Shown here: positions 52,942-63,243 of the stretch, in pieces
Position numbering within the stretch: the first letter of the stretch is position 1
Layout of the letters: each line of letters begins with the position of its first letter
Assembly (NCBI RefSeq): GCF_017994015.1
Contig: NZ_JAGOLP010000001.1
Coordinates: forward strand, 62,001-126,000
Length of the DNA: 64,000 nt
Reading direction: 5' to 3'
Origin: Ferrovibrio sp.
Lineage (GTDB): Bacteria; Pseudomonadota; Alphaproteobacteria; Ferrovibrionales; Ferrovibrionaceae
Translations under genes and position numbers: made by a program
The notes under the pieces: generated by a model
The model's database searches: none
Seen by the model: the letters and a program-made list of their open reading frames with translations, nothing else
Told to the model about the DNA's origin: nothing

Positions 52942-53901
52942 ATGACATTCAAGTTCCATGGCGGCGCCAGCGCCGCTTTCCTGTCTGCCCTGCTGCTGAG
53001 CCACACGGCCGCCGCCCATGTGGTGGCCGATCCGGCCGAGGGCGCTGCCGGCAGCTATTTCCGCACGGCTCTGCGGGTTGGCCATGGCTGTGGCACTTCG
53101 CCCACCACGGCGCTGAAGGTTTTGCTGCCCGATGGCCTCACCACGGTACGGCCACAGGCCAAGCCGGGCTGGCAGATCGAGATCGAAAATACCAAACTGG
53201 CGCAGCCGGTGGATGCCGGCCATGGCCGCAAGACCGATACCGTGACCAGCGCCATCACCTGGCGTGGCGGTAACCTGCCAAACGAGCAGTTTGATGAATT
53301 CGGCCTCAGCCTGAAACTGCCGGAACAGGCCGGCAAGCCGCTCTGGCTGAAAGTGATCCAGACTTGCGCCAGCGGCGAGTTGCGCTGGGAGCAGATCCCG
53401 GCCGCCGACCAGGATGCCCATGCGCTGGAGCGCCCGGCGGCATTGATCCGGGTTGCCGGCGGCAAGGCCGACAGCAAGGCCGCGGCCAGCATCGGCATGA
53501 TGCGGATTGAACAGCCCTTCGCCCGCGCCACCCCGGCCAAGATTGGCGGCGCCTTCATGACCCTGGTGAATACCGGTGCCGGCAGCGACAAACTGCTGAA
53601 AGCCGCCTCGCCGGTGGCCGAAAGCGTGGAGCTGCATACGCATATCAAGGAAGGCGATGTGATGCGCATGCGCGCCGTGCCCGGCATCGAGATTGCCGGC
53701 AATGGCCGCACCGCGCTGGAGCCGGGCAGCTATCATGTGATGCTGATCGGGCTGAAACAGCCGCTGAAAGAAGGCAGCAGCTTCCCGCTGACGCTGACTT
53801 TTGAACAGGCCGGCAGCGTGACGCTGGAGGTGCCGGTGGTGAAAGCCGGCGGCAGTCCGGAAGCTGGCAGCCATGCCGGCCACGGCGGCCATAAACACTA
53901 A
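52942..53901 (+). CDS. YcnI (DUF1775)-PCuAC fusion, periplasmic copper protein
   Basis: A 319-residue exported protein. After the signal peptide (to ~25), residues ~26-165 form a YcnI/DUF1775 domain, beginning with His26 in AHVVADPAEGAAGSY, where the mature N-terminal His may bind copper, and containing VGHGCGTSPT. Residues ~185-305 are a PCuAC domain with MRIEQPFARATPAKIGGAFMTL, HTHIKEGDVMRMR and YHVMLIGLKQPL, which together supply the His/Met copper ligands. The C-terminus is His-rich (SHAGHGGHKH). It probably delivers copper in the periplasm. 39 bp before a TonB receptor. Confidence 0.88.
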   Translation: MTFKFHGGASAAFLSALLLSHTAAAHVVADPAEGAAGSYFRTALRVGHGCGTSPTTALKVLLPDGLTTVRPQAKPGWQIEIENTKLAQPVDAGHGRKTDTVTSAITWRGGNLPNEQFDEFGLSLKLPEQAGKPLWLKVIQTCASGELRWEQIPAADQDAHALERPAALIRVAGGKADSKAAASIGMMRIEQPFARATPAKIGGAFMTLVNTGAGSDKLLKAASPVAESVELHTHIKEGDVMRMRAVPGIEIAGNGRTALEPGSYHVMLIGLKQPLKEGSSFPLTLTFEQAGSVTLEVPVVKAGGSPEAGSHAGHGGHKH

Positions 53902-53940
53902 ATAAAACCAAAAAAATCTTTTTCCAGGGGAATTCACGCC

Positions 53941-56058
53941 TTGAATCCGTCCTCTATCCGCGCGCGCGTCGAAAAGACGTTGCCGCGCCTCGCCCTTGCC
54001 TTGTTTGCTTCCGCCAGCCTGCTGGCCCTGTTCAGCGGCGCGGCACGCAGCCAGACCACGCTGCCCGCCGTGACCGTGCAGGGCCAGGCCGAATCTGACA
54101 GCCTGACCACACCGAATGAAACCGAGGCCCGCCGCAGCCTGGAGAAAATTCCCGGCGCGGTGGGTTTTGTCAGCGAAGCGGAAATCCGCGACGGCCGCAG
54201 CGCCACGGTGAAAGACCTGCTAGATTATGTGCCCGGCGTGTTTGCACAGCCGAAATACGGCCAGGAAGATGCCCGCCTCTCGGTGCGTGGCTCCGGCCTG
54301 TCGCGCAACTTCCATCTGCGCGGCATGCGCCTGCTGCTGGATGGCGTGCCGATCAATCAGGCCGATGGCGCCGGCGATTTTCAGGAAATCGACCCGCTGG
54401 CTTTGCGTTATATCGAAGTCTACAAGGGCGCCAATGCGCTGCAATTTGGCGCTGCCGGCCTGGGCGGTGCGGTCAATTATGTTTCCCCCACCGGGCGTAG
54501 CAATCCGGGTTTCCTGACCCGCCTGGAAGTCGGCTCGTTTGAAACCCTGCGCACGCAGCTTGCCGCCGGCCAGGCCGAGGGCGCTTTTGACTATTATGTC
54601 TCCGGCAGCTACGGCCATGCTGAAGGCTACCGCGATCATACCGATCAGGATTATGCGCGCCTGAACGGCAATGTCGGCTATCGCTTTGGCGATGGCGCCG
54701 AGACGCGCTTTTACCTGAGCGCCAACAGCATCAACCAGAAAATCACCGGCAGCCTGACCCGCAACGCTGTTTTCGCCACACCGGAATCGACGGTGGAAGG
54801 CAATTTCGGCCACAACCGCAACAACACCAAGCGCGACATCAATTCCCTGCGTGTTGCCAACAAGACCACCTGGCTGACCGATAACGGCGATTTCACCCTG
54901 GGGGTTTATTACGCCAACAAGGAATTGTTCCATCCGGTGATCTTCAGCCCGTTCTTCGGCATCGTGATCGAGAATGAGGAAAACAATTACGGCGCTTATG
55001 CGCGTTACACCCAGAGCGGGCTGCTCTTTGGCAACCGCAACGACCTGGTGCTGGGGGCGCATTATTTTGGTGGCGTGAACCGCGCCCGCACCTTCAACAA
55101 TGTGGGTGGCTCACGCGGCGCGCTGGCAAGCGATGCCGACCAGATTTCCGCCAATGCGGAAATCTATGCCGAGAATGCGCATTATGTGGCGCCCACACTG
55201 GCTCTGGTGACCGGCGCGCAGGGTAGTTTTTCGGAACGAAATCTGGAGGATAAATTCCTCTCCGATGGCGACAATTCCGGCAGCCGCAATTTCTATGCGG
55301 TGAACCCCAAGCTGGGCCTGCGCTGGGATGTGACGCCGGGCATTCAGGTTTTCAGCAATCTCAGCCTGGCCAAGGAAGCCCCGCCCTTCTCGGAGCTTGA
55401 TCCGGCCAGTTCCGGCGCGGGCCTGTTTCCGCTCAAGGCGCAGAAATCCACCACGCTGGAAATCGGCACGCGCGGCAAAAACGGCGATTGGGGCTGGGAT
55501 GCGGCGCTCTATCGTTCCTGGCTGCGCGATGAAATCCAGCAGGTGCTGATCGGCACCAGCGACGAGGCGCGCAACCTGGACAAGACAATCCATCAAGGCC
55601 TGGAACTGGGCGGCGACTGGGTGGCTTTGCGTAATGCCGTGGCGCAGGGCGACAATGTGACCACGCGGCTGGCCTACACCTTCAGCGACTTCCATTTCGA
55701 CAATGACGCCACTTTCCGCGACAATAAAATCCCCGGTGCGCTACGGCATTATCTACGGGCGGAACTGCGTTATGCCAGTGGCGCCGGCTGGTATGTGGCG
55801 CCGAATCTGGAATGGGTGCCGGAGGCCTATCATGTTGACAATGCCAACACCACCAAAACGGCGGCTTACGCATTGCTGGGCATGAAGGCCGGTTATGATT
55901 ACGGCAACGGCCTGAAATTTTTCCTCGATGGCCGCAACCTGCTCGACAAGACCTACATCTCCAATGTCAGCGTCATCTCAACCGCCGCCAACGGATCGCT
56001 GCTCTACAATCCGGGCGACGGCCGCGCCGTCTATGCCGGCGTGGAATGGCGTTTCTGA
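53941..56058 (+). CDS. TonB-dependent outer-membrane receptor (FecA-like; probable metal uptake)
   Basis: A 705-residue receptor; signal peptide about 1-37, a TonB box near TLPAVTVQ, plug domain with VKDLLDYVPGVFAQPKYGQEDARLSVRGSGLSRNFHLRGMRLLLDGVPINQADG and a 22-strand barrel ending GVEWRF with terminal Phe. It starts at TTG with AGGGGAA upstream. Position after DUF2946 and YcnI-PCuAC points to copper or a metal complex as substrate, though the plug resembles siderophore receptors; iron chelates cannot be excluded. Convergent with btuB, 7 bp away. Confidence 0.88.
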   Translation: MNPSSIRARVEKTLPRLALALFASASLLALFSGAARSQTTLPAVTVQGQAESDSLTTPNETEARRSLEKIPGAVGFVSEAEIRDGRSATVKDLLDYVPGVFAQPKYGQEDARLSVRGSGLSRNFHLRGMRLLLDGVPINQADGAGDFQEIDPLALRYIEVYKGANALQFGAAGLGGAVNYVSPTGRSNPGFLTRLEVGSFETLRTQLAAGQAEGAFDYYVSGSYGHAEGYRDHTDQDYARLNGNVGYRFGDGAETRFYLSANSINQKITGSLTRNAVFATPESTVEGNFGHNRNNTKRDINSLRVANKTTWLTDNGDFTLGVYYANKELFHPVIFSPFFGIVIENEENNYGAYARYTQSGLLFGNRNDLVLGAHYFGGVNRARTFNNVGGSRGALASDADQISANAEIYAENAHYVAPTLALVTGAQGSFSERNLEDKFLSDGDNSGSRNFYAVNPKLGLRWDVTPGIQVFSNLSLAKEAPPFSELDPASSGAGLFPLKAQKSTTLEIGTRGKNGDWGWDAALYRSWLRDEIQQVLIGTSDEARNLDKTIHQGLELGGDWVALRNAVAQGDNVTTRLAYTFSDFHFDNDATFRDNKIPGALRHYLRAELRYASGAGWYVAPNLEWVPEAYHVDNANTTKTAAYALLGMKAGYDYGNGLKFFLDGRNLLDKTYISNVSVISTAANGSLLYNPGDGRAVYAGVEWRF

Positions 56059-56065
56059 TTAGAGA

Positions 56066-58069
56066 CTAAAAATCCAGCCCGAGCCGTGCCATCGCGGTGC
56101 GGCCGGGCTGGGGATAGTAATTATAGCTGCCATAGGTGGTGGCGCTGGCGACACTGTAATCATAATAGGTCCGATCCAGCAGATTCTGCACCGCCAGCGA
56201 CCAGCGCAGGCGATTATCAAACGCGCCGCTCAAGCGCAGATCCAGCAGCACATGGCCAGGAATTTGCGGCTGGAAATTGCGCTCGTCATTCTCCATGCGG
56301 CGCGCACTGAAAAAACGCGCATCCATATCCAGCAGCACCAGCTTGGGCAGGATATCCCACGAGAAACCGATATTGCTGGTCCATGTCGATACCAGCGGCA
56401 CCCGCTTGCCGGCATTGGCGCCCTTGCGGAATTCGGCATCAATATAGCCCGCACCAGCGCGCAGCTTCAGTTCCGGCAGTAGCTGATAATCGCCACTGGC
56501 CTCAATGCCACGCCGCTCGGTCGGGTCGAGATTGCGATTGGTGAAATTCACCGCATTGAACGCCAGTTCGTTTTCCAGCCGCATGACATAGGCGCTGAGG
56601 CGATAGCCGGCGGCACCAGCCTTGCCCTGGAAGCCCAGTTCCACGTCCTGCGAGGTCTGGGTTTGCAGCCGGAAATTGGTTGGGCTGCCCATGCCGATAC
56701 GTTCATCCAGGGTTGGGAAGCGGAAGCTGCGCCCGGTGCGGCCAAACACTTCAAAGGCCGGCGCGAACCGATGTTCGAAGCCAAGATGATAGGCATAGTC
56801 GGTGGCTTCGTCATCAAACGGTGCGCCTTGCGAGCCGAAACCGCCGCCCGGCGCGGTGGCATCATAACGATCCCGCGCCGAAACCTCGGTGCGCTGCAAA
56901 CGCAGGCCAGCGGAAAGGTCGGTGGCGGCGGTCACCGCCAGCGTGGATTGGCCATACAGCGCCAGGCTCTGCTGCTCGGCATCGTAGCGATGGATCGGCC
57001 GGTTGCCGGCGCGTTCCTGACGATCGGATTCGTAATCCGCATTATAGAGATCAAGGCCGAGGATCGAATTGAGGCCAAGCTCAAACGGGCGGTTTTGCAG
57101 CGTCAGGCGTGGCGTGAAGGAATAGGTGGTGAGTTCGGTATCAACATAGGATGGGAAACCGGACTGATCAAAATAGGCATCCTGCGATTTGCGCCGTACG
57201 CCGGCATCCAGCACCAGATCGGCATGGTTGCCGATCAGCCAAGTGCCGCCGATGGTCAGATTCTGGCCCTGCTTGTTGGCATAATCATAGGGATTGGTGG
57301 CACCCCGGGGATGCTGGCCGGCCAGCCGCGAGCGGCGCTCGCCGGGCAGGCCAAGCTGCTGGTCGTCGAGCGAAAAATTCATATAGAGATCGCCGAAATC
57401 CAGCCGGCGGCGAATTTCGCCATTGGCATTGCGCTGCAACAGCTTGTTATTCTGGCGGTAGCCGTCGCTATTGGCAAAGCTGCCATAGGCGCTGAGTTCA
57501 AAGCCATCGATGCTCTGCCGCGCCGAAGCGGCGGCTTCGCGCTGGCCCAATGAACCGATGCCGGCATCCAGGCTGTAGCCCGGCCGCGCCGCGCCCGAGG
57601 TGACGATATTGATCACGCCGCCCATGGCGCCATCGCCATACAGCACGGCGCCGCTATTGCCGCGCATCAGTTCGATCCGCTCGATGCCGGCCTTGGGCAA
57701 GGCGGCAAAATCGATGCCGGCCAGATCAAGATCATTGAGCCGGCGGCCATTCACCAGCACCAGCGTGTTGGCCGAAGCCGTGGCGCCGAAGCCGCGCATA
57801 TCGACTGTGGTGCCGGCGCCGCCAACCCCGCCATAGAGGCTGCGCAACTGGATGCCGGATTGGCGGCCAAGCACGTCCTGGATCGTCTCGCCCGGGCTGC
57901 GCTGGATTTCTTCATAGCCGATCACACTGGTGGCAACGCCGGTGATGCCGTCGCCAAGCCGGCTGGCGGTGACCAGCACCGGCGGCAATTCAGCATATTG
58001 CTGCGCCAGCGCCATATTTGGCGCCAGGAGGGACAGAGTGAAACAAAGTGAATAACGGTAGGTCGGCAT
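56066..58069 (-). CDS. btuB: TonB-dependent vitamin B12 receptor BtuB
   Basis: A 667-residue outer-membrane receptor. The ATG at 58069 with AAGGAG upstream gives a signal peptide ending ALAQ; ELPPVLVTASRL is the TonB box, followed by the plug (PGETIQDVLGRQSGIQLRSLYGG, VLVNGRRLNDLDLAGIDFAALP, IERIELMRGNSGAVLYGDGAMGGVINIVT) and a barrel ending ARLGLDF. Its leader contains a cobalamin riboswitch, the main reason for assigning B12 (or cobinamide) rather than another substrate. A stem near 58091-58108 just before the start may hide the ribosome-binding site. Confidence 0.92.
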   Translation of the reverse strand: MPTYRYSLCFTLSLLAPNMALAQQYAELPPVLVTASRLGDGITGVATSVIGYEEIQRSPGETIQDVLGRQSGIQLRSLYGGVGGAGTTVDMRGFGATASANTLVLVNGRRLNDLDLAGIDFAALPKAGIERIELMRGNSGAVLYGDGAMGGVINIVTSGAARPGYSLDAGIGSLGQREAAASARQSIDGFELSAYGSFANSDGYRQNNKLLQRNANGEIRRRLDFGDLYMNFSLDDQQLGLPGERRSRLAGQHPRGATNPYDYANKQGQNLTIGGTWLIGNHADLVLDAGVRRKSQDAYFDQSGFPSYVDTELTTYSFTPRLTLQNRPFELGLNSILGLDLYNADYESDRQERAGNRPIHRYDAEQQSLALYGQSTLAVTAATDLSAGLRLQRTEVSARDRYDATAPGGGFGSQGAPFDDEATDYAYHLGFEHRFAPAFEVFGRTGRSFRFPTLDERIGMGSPTNFRLQTQTSQDVELGFQGKAGAAGYRLSAYVMRLENELAFNAVNFTNRNLDPTERRGIEASGDYQLLPELKLRAGAGYIDAEFRKGANAGKRVPLVSTWTSNIGFSWDILPKLVLLDMDARFFSARRMENDERNFQPQIPGHVLLDLRLSGAFDNRLRWSLAVQNLLDRTYYDYSVASATTYGSYNYYPQPGRTAMARLGLDF

Positions 58070-58154
58070 CGCGGGCTCCTTGAGCCTGAGGGTGACAGAT
58101 CTGCCACCGCTGCGTATGCCGCTCCGTATGGTGCTCCCGCCCATCGGTTGGGTG

Positions 58155-58315
58155 ACTGTGCCGGCAGGTCTCCTGGCTCGCGAATCACCGTCCCTTGCGC
58201 CAGCCTTCCCGGTTGCCCAGTGACTTTAATTGCGCGGACTCATCGCTCACAGTTGCGGGATCAGCCCCGGATTGACCATCCAACAGATGGCCTACCGTGT
58301 TCCCTCTTGCCTCCA
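58155..58315 (-). ncRNA. Cobalamin riboswitch
   Basis: On the minus strand the conserved elements occur in the right order: GGGAACACGGT near the 5' end, GATCCCGCAACTGTGAGCG (core J6/3), GTCACTGGG, CCGGGAAGGC, and the B12 box AGCCAGGAGACCTGCC at 58163-58178. These are the consensus elements of the adenosylcobalamin riboswitch class. It lies about 90 nt upstream of btuB and would repress it when B12 is abundant. The outer limits are approximate. Confidence 0.95.
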
Positions 58316-58353
58316 CGCTGACCAAAGATCAGCGCAGAACCGACAGCGCCGCG

Positions 58354-58381
58354 ATCATACGCGGGAATGTGATCGGGTCAA
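58354..58381 (-). promoter_or_regulatory. btuB promoter
   Basis: TTGACC (58376-58381), 16 bp, TATGAT (58354-58359) on the minus strand, placing transcription start near 58347, some 30 nt before the riboswitch. The -35 lies 4 bp from the -35 of the divergent ABC-transporter promoter. Confidence 0.6.
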
Positions 58382-58385
58382 TCCA

Positions 58386-58414
58386 CTGACGCCGATACGA
58401 AAACCCGCCATAAT
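58386..58414 (+). promoter_or_regulatory. Promoter of the SbmA/BacA-like ABC transporter
   Basis: CTGACG (58386-58391), 17 bp, CATAAT (58409-58414) on the plus strand, 28 bp before the gene start. It is back-to-back with the btuB promoter, so one regulator could affect both. The riboswitch itself cannot act on this transcript. Confidence 0.45.
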
Positions 58415-58442
58415 CCGGCAGGTTTTCCGTTCAGAGGCAGGC

Positions 58443-60200
58443 ATGGACAAGCTCAAGGCGTTCTTCCGCGATTTCTGGCATATCGCCAAGCCCTACTGGA
58501 CCCAATCGGATGAAAAGCTGGTGGCCTATGGCCTGCTGGCAGCGGTGGTGGCGCTGAATCTGGCCTCGGTCGGCCTCAATGTCTGGTTCAATTTCTGGTA
58601 CAATAATTTCTATAATTCGATCCAGGAAAAGGATTTTGAGGCCTTCAAAAACCTGCTGCTGCAATTCAGCCTGGTGGCGGCAGCCTTCATCTTTGTGGCG
58701 GTGTATCAGCTTTATCTTGGCCAGATGCTGCAATTGCGCTGGCGCCGCTGGCTCACCGAAAAATGGCTCGGGGAATGGCTGCATGGGCAGCGCTTCTACC
58801 ATATGCAGCTCTTTGGCCTTGGCACCGACAATCCGGATCAGCGCCTGGCCGAAGACCTCAAATTGTTCACCGGCTACTCACTGAATATCAGCCTCGGCCT
58901 GTTGAGCGCCGTGGTGACGCTGTTTTCCTTCCTGCATATCCTTTGGGAATTGTCGGGCGATCTGGCCTTTGCACTCGGCGGCCTGGATATCCGCATCCCG
59001 GGCTACATGGTGTGGGTGGCATTGGTCTATGCCATCCTGGGCACCTGGCTCACCAACCGGATCGGCCGGCCGCTGGTGGGGCTGAATTTCCACCAGCAAA
59101 GGTTTGAGGCTGATTTCCGCTTCCATCTGATCCGGCTGCGCGAAAATGCCGAAGGCGTGGCGATGCAGCGTGGCGCCCTGGTGGAACAGCATGATCTGCT
59201 GGGCCGTTTCAGCCATGTGGTGGGCAATTATCTCAAGATCATGGCCAAGCAGAAACAACTGACCTGGTTCACCGCCGGCTATGGTCAGGTGGCGGTGGTG
59301 TTTCCGTTCATTGTTGGCGCGCCGCGCTATTTCCAGGGCAGCTTGGCGCTGGGCGGCCTGATGCAAACAGTATCGGCCTTTGGCCAGGTGCAGAGCGCGC
59401 TGAGCTATCTGATCAGCGCCTATGTCGATATCGCCGAATGGCGTGCCGTGGTCAGCCGCCTGACCGGCTTCCAGGCCGGCATCACCGAAGCCGCCAGGTT
59501 GGCCGCCAGCAGCGGCATCCAGATCAAGGATGACGCAGCAGGCATCAGCGTGCCGGCCCTGACCCTGGCGCGGCCCGATCTTGCCGGCCAGGCAGGTACG
59601 GCACTGGCGCGGATCGAGGATTTCCATCTCAAGCCTGCCGAGCATGTGCTGCTGCAAGGCGGCTCGGGCAATGGCAAGAGCACGCTATTGCGCGCCCTGG
59701 CCGGGCTGTGGCCGTTCGGCACGGGCGTGATACACCGCCCGGCCGCCGAACAATGCCTGTTCCTGCCGCAGCGGCCCTATCTGCCGGTGGGTACGCTGCG
59801 CGCCGCCCTGGCCTATCCCGTGCCGGCAGAAAAATTTGACGATGCCGCCTTGCGTGCTGCGCTGGCAGCACTCGACCTCAATGCGCTGGGCGACCGGCTG
59901 GACCAGGAAGCCAATTGGGCGCAATTACTTTCCGGCGGCGAGCAGCAACGTGTGCAACTGGCCCGCGCTCTGCTGCACAAACCGGCCTGGCTGTTCCTGG
60001 ATGAAGCCACCGCCGCACTGGATCCGGCCAGCGAAGCCCGCGCCCTGGCAGCATTGGCGGCTGCCCTGCCACAGACCGGCATTTTCAGCATCGGGCATCA
60101 TGCCGGGCTGGAGCAGCATCAGCGCGTGCTGCGCCTGGAGCATGACGCCGCCAACCAACCGGCCAGGCTGTTGGCCGCAGAGCTACGGAGCCCAGCATGA
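58443..60200 (+). CDS. SbmA/BacA/ABCD-type ABC transporter (fused permease-ATPase)
   Basis: A 585-residue half-transporter of the ABC_membrane_2 family (YddA, Mycobacterium Rv1819c, eukaryotic ABCD). About six membrane helices occupy residues 20-330 with ASVGLNVWFNFWYNNFYNSIQ, LRWRRWLTEKWLGEWLHGQRFY and the conserved NPDQRLAEDLKLF. The ATPase has Walker A GGSGNGKSTLLRALAGLWP (~407), signature LSGGEQQRVQLARALL (~497) and Walker B WLFLDEATAALD. Rv1819c imports B12 and hydrophilic peptides; being divergent from btuB, this protein may move cobalamin across the inner membrane (inference). It overlaps the VOC gene by 4 bp. Confidence 0.9.
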   Translation: MDKLKAFFRDFWHIAKPYWTQSDEKLVAYGLLAAVVALNLASVGLNVWFNFWYNNFYNSIQEKDFEAFKNLLLQFSLVAAAFIFVAVYQLYLGQMLQLRWRRWLTEKWLGEWLHGQRFYHMQLFGLGTDNPDQRLAEDLKLFTGYSLNISLGLLSAVVTLFSFLHILWELSGDLAFALGGLDIRIPGYMVWVALVYAILGTWLTNRIGRPLVGLNFHQQRFEADFRFHLIRLRENAEGVAMQRGALVEQHDLLGRFSHVVGNYLKIMAKQKQLTWFTAGYGQVAVVFPFIVGAPRYFQGSLALGGLMQTVSAFGQVQSALSYLISAYVDIAEWRAVVSRLTGFQAGITEAARLAASSGIQIKDDAAGISVPALTLARPDLAGQAGTALARIEDFHLKPAEHVLLQGGSGNGKSTLLRALAGLWPFGTGVIHRPAAEQCLFLPQRPYLPVGTLRAALAYPVPAEKFDDAALRAALAALDLNALGDRLDQEANWAQLLSGGEQQRVQLARALLHKPAWLFLDEATAALDPASEARALAALAAALPQTGIFSIGHHAGLEQHQRVLRLEHDAANQPARLLAAELRSPA

Positions 60201-60604
60201 CCACACCGCCATCAATCTTTCCGTTTCTGCGTTACCGCGATGCCACCGCCGCCATGGCCTGGCTGCAATTGGCCTTCGGCTTTCGCGTGGCGCTGCAAGT
60301 GCCGGGCGCCAATGGCGGCATTGCCCATGCAGAATTGCAACTGGGCCATGGCATGGTGATGCTGGGCGACCAGTCGAATGACGCGCTGGGCCTGGCCTTG
60401 CCGCAAGCCGGCCCGGGCAACCAGGGCATCTATATCGTGGTGCCGGATGTGGATGCGCTGTATGCCCGCGCCAAGGCGGCAGGGGCGCAGATTGTGATCG
60501 ACCTGCATGACACGGATTATGGGTCGCGGGATTTTTCCTGCCGCGACCCGGAAGGCCAGCTCTGGAGCATCGGCAGCTACCAGCCGCCGATGCTGCCGGA
60601 TTAA
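60197..60604 (+). CDS. VOC-family (glyoxalase/bleomycin-resistance-like) protein
   Basis: A 135-residue protein with the paired beta-alpha-beta-beta-beta modules of the vicinal oxygen chelate fold: PFLRYRDATAAMAWLQLAFGFRVALQV, AELQLGHGMVMLGD, GIYIVVPDVDALYARAKAAGAQIVIDLHDTDYGSRDFSCRDPEGQLWSIGSY in pieces. The subgroup (PhnB/YaeR-like) has no known general substrate. It overlaps the ABC transporter by 4 bp, suggesting a joint transcript. Its 3' end and that of htpX share a duplicated TTAACGGCCCC (60601-60611, 60615-60625). Confidence 0.85.
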   Translation: MTTPPSIFPFLRYRDATAAMAWLQLAFGFRVALQVPGANGGIAHAELQLGHGMVMLGDQSNDALGLALPQAGPGNQGIYIVVPDVDALYARAKAAGAQIVIDLHDTDYGSRDFSCRDPEGQLWSIGSYQPPMLPD

Positions 60605-60614
60605 CGGCCCCGCC

Positions 60615-61625
60615 TTAACGGCCCCAGGGACTGTTGCGCCGCCGGCCGCTGCTGCTCGGCACGGAACCGCCGCCGCTGGCACCCGATTTGCCGCTGGAGC
60701 GGCTGGCGCCCCAGCCCGATGCAGGCCGGGGCGCGGCAGCCGGTTGTGCACGGGCCGGTGCCGGCTGGGCAAAACCGCCGCGATAGGCCAGTTCACGCAA
60801 GGCCGCCACGCGGTTTTCGGTGCTCGGATGGGTCGAGAACAGATTGTCCATACGCTGGCCGTTCAGCGGATTGACGATGAACAGATGCGCCGTGGCCGGG
60901 TTGCCCTCGGCCTGGTGGTTGGTGATGCGCTCGGCGCCATGGGTGATACGCTCCAGCGCCGTGGCCAGGCCTTCCGGATTGCCGGAGATTTCCGCGCCCA
61001 TGCGGTCGGCGGCATATTCGCGGCTGCGGCTGATCGCCATCTGCACCAGGCTGGCCGCCAGCGGCGCCAGGATCATCAGTGCGATGCTGCCGATGATGCC
61101 GAGGCCGCCGCGATTTTCGCCATCACGGTTGCCGCCGAAGAACATGGCGAAATTGGCCAGCATGCCGATGGCGCCGGCCAAAGTGGCGGTGATGGTCATG
61201 ATCAGCGTGTCGCGGTTTTTCACATGCGCCAGTTCATGCGCCATCACGCCGGCAATTTCCTCGCGGCTCAGCATGTTGAGCAGGCCGGTGGTGGCGGCCA
61301 CGGCGGCGTTTTCCGGGTTGCGGCCGGTGGCAAAGGCATTGGGCTGATCGTTGTCGATGATATAGACGCGCGGCATCGGCAACTGGGCGCGCTGCGCCAG
61401 TTCGGCCACCAGGGCATAGAAATTCGGCGCTTCGTTGGGACCAACCTCGCGCGCGCCATACATCGACAGCACCATCTTGTCGCTGTTCCAATAGGCAAAC
61501 AGGTTCATGGCACAGGCAATGGCAAAGGCAATCAGCATGCCGGCCTGGCCGCCGATCAGAAAACCGACACCAACGAACAGGCCGGTCATCGCCGCCAGCA
61601 GGATCGCCGTTTTGGTGTAGTTCAT
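60615..61625 (-). CDS. htpX: Zinc metalloprotease HtpX
   Basis: Membrane protease for quality control of inner-membrane proteins. The zinc motif HELAH is at 130-134 with the third ligand Glu in SREYAADR near 203. N-terminal helices at ~8-22 and ~27-45 and two further segments (~145-185) anchor it. The 45-residue C-terminal tail is rich in Ser, Gly, Arg and Ala ([19 protein letters not shown]...), not conserved and longer than in E. coli. The 336 residues are otherwise standard. Next to DUF1674 divergently, a common alphaproteobacterial arrangement. Confidence 0.95.
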   Translation of the reverse strand: MNYTKTAILLAAMTGLFVGVGFLIGGQAGMLIAFAIACAMNLFAYWNSDKMVLSMYGAREVGPNEAPNFYALVAELAQRAQLPMPRVYIIDNDQPNAFATGRNPENAAVAATTGLLNMLSREEIAGVMAHELAHVKNRDTLIMTITATLAGAIGMLANFAMFFGGNRDGENRGGLGIIGSIALMILAPLAASLVQMAISRSREYAADRMGAEISGNPEGLATALERITHGAERITNHQAEGNPATAHLFIVNPLNGQRMDNLFSTHPSTENRVAALRELAYRGGFAQPAPARAQPAAAPRPASGWGASRSSGKSGASGGGSVPSSSGRRRNSPWGR

Positions 61626-61719
61626 GGTTGCTCAAATCCTCTCAAATGCCGACTGCTTGGCAGCACGGCTTGCAGCGATATATGTAGGGATCAGGATTGC
61701 CGCCGCAAGGGACAGCAGA

Positions 61720-61908
61720 ATGACCACGGAACAGCCCAGCACCAGCCCGAAAAACCTGGCGCCAGACAAGCCAGGCGACAAGCCAAAAATGCCGGAAAAG
61801 CCGGCCATCATCCAGCAACAGCCGCCCGGCGAGGTGGATGGCCCGAAAGGCCTGGAACCGACCCGCTATGGCGACTGGGAGCGCAAGGGCATCACCAGCG
61901 ATTTTTAG
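61720..61908 (+). CDS. DUF1674 protein (SDHAF4-like succinate dehydrogenase assembly factor)
   Basis: A 62-residue protein; the C-terminal signature [22 protein letters not shown] (positions 41-62, with the EPTRYGDWE core) is diagnostic for DUF1674, homologous to mitochondrial SDHAF4, which binds flavinated SdhA and aids its assembly. The N-terminal half is Pro/Lys-rich and disordered. The ATG at 61720 is chosen since the family starts close to it. It lies between htpX and argG; no sdh genes are nearby. Confidence 0.82.
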   Translation: MTTEQPSTSPKNLAPDKPGDKPKMPEKPAIIQQQPPGEVDGPKGLEPTRYGDWERKGITSDF

Positions 61909-62020
61909 GGTCAAGCCGCCCTCGAATGGCTTGCCAGGCCAGGGCGCCCCCCTTGCACCGGCAGGCGCGATGCCTATACTCGCGCCCGATTTTCAGCCTT
62001 TTCCCTGGGAGTTTGGCGCG

Positions 62021-63235
<1,215 letters not shown>

Positions 63236-63243
63236 GTTTCAGC

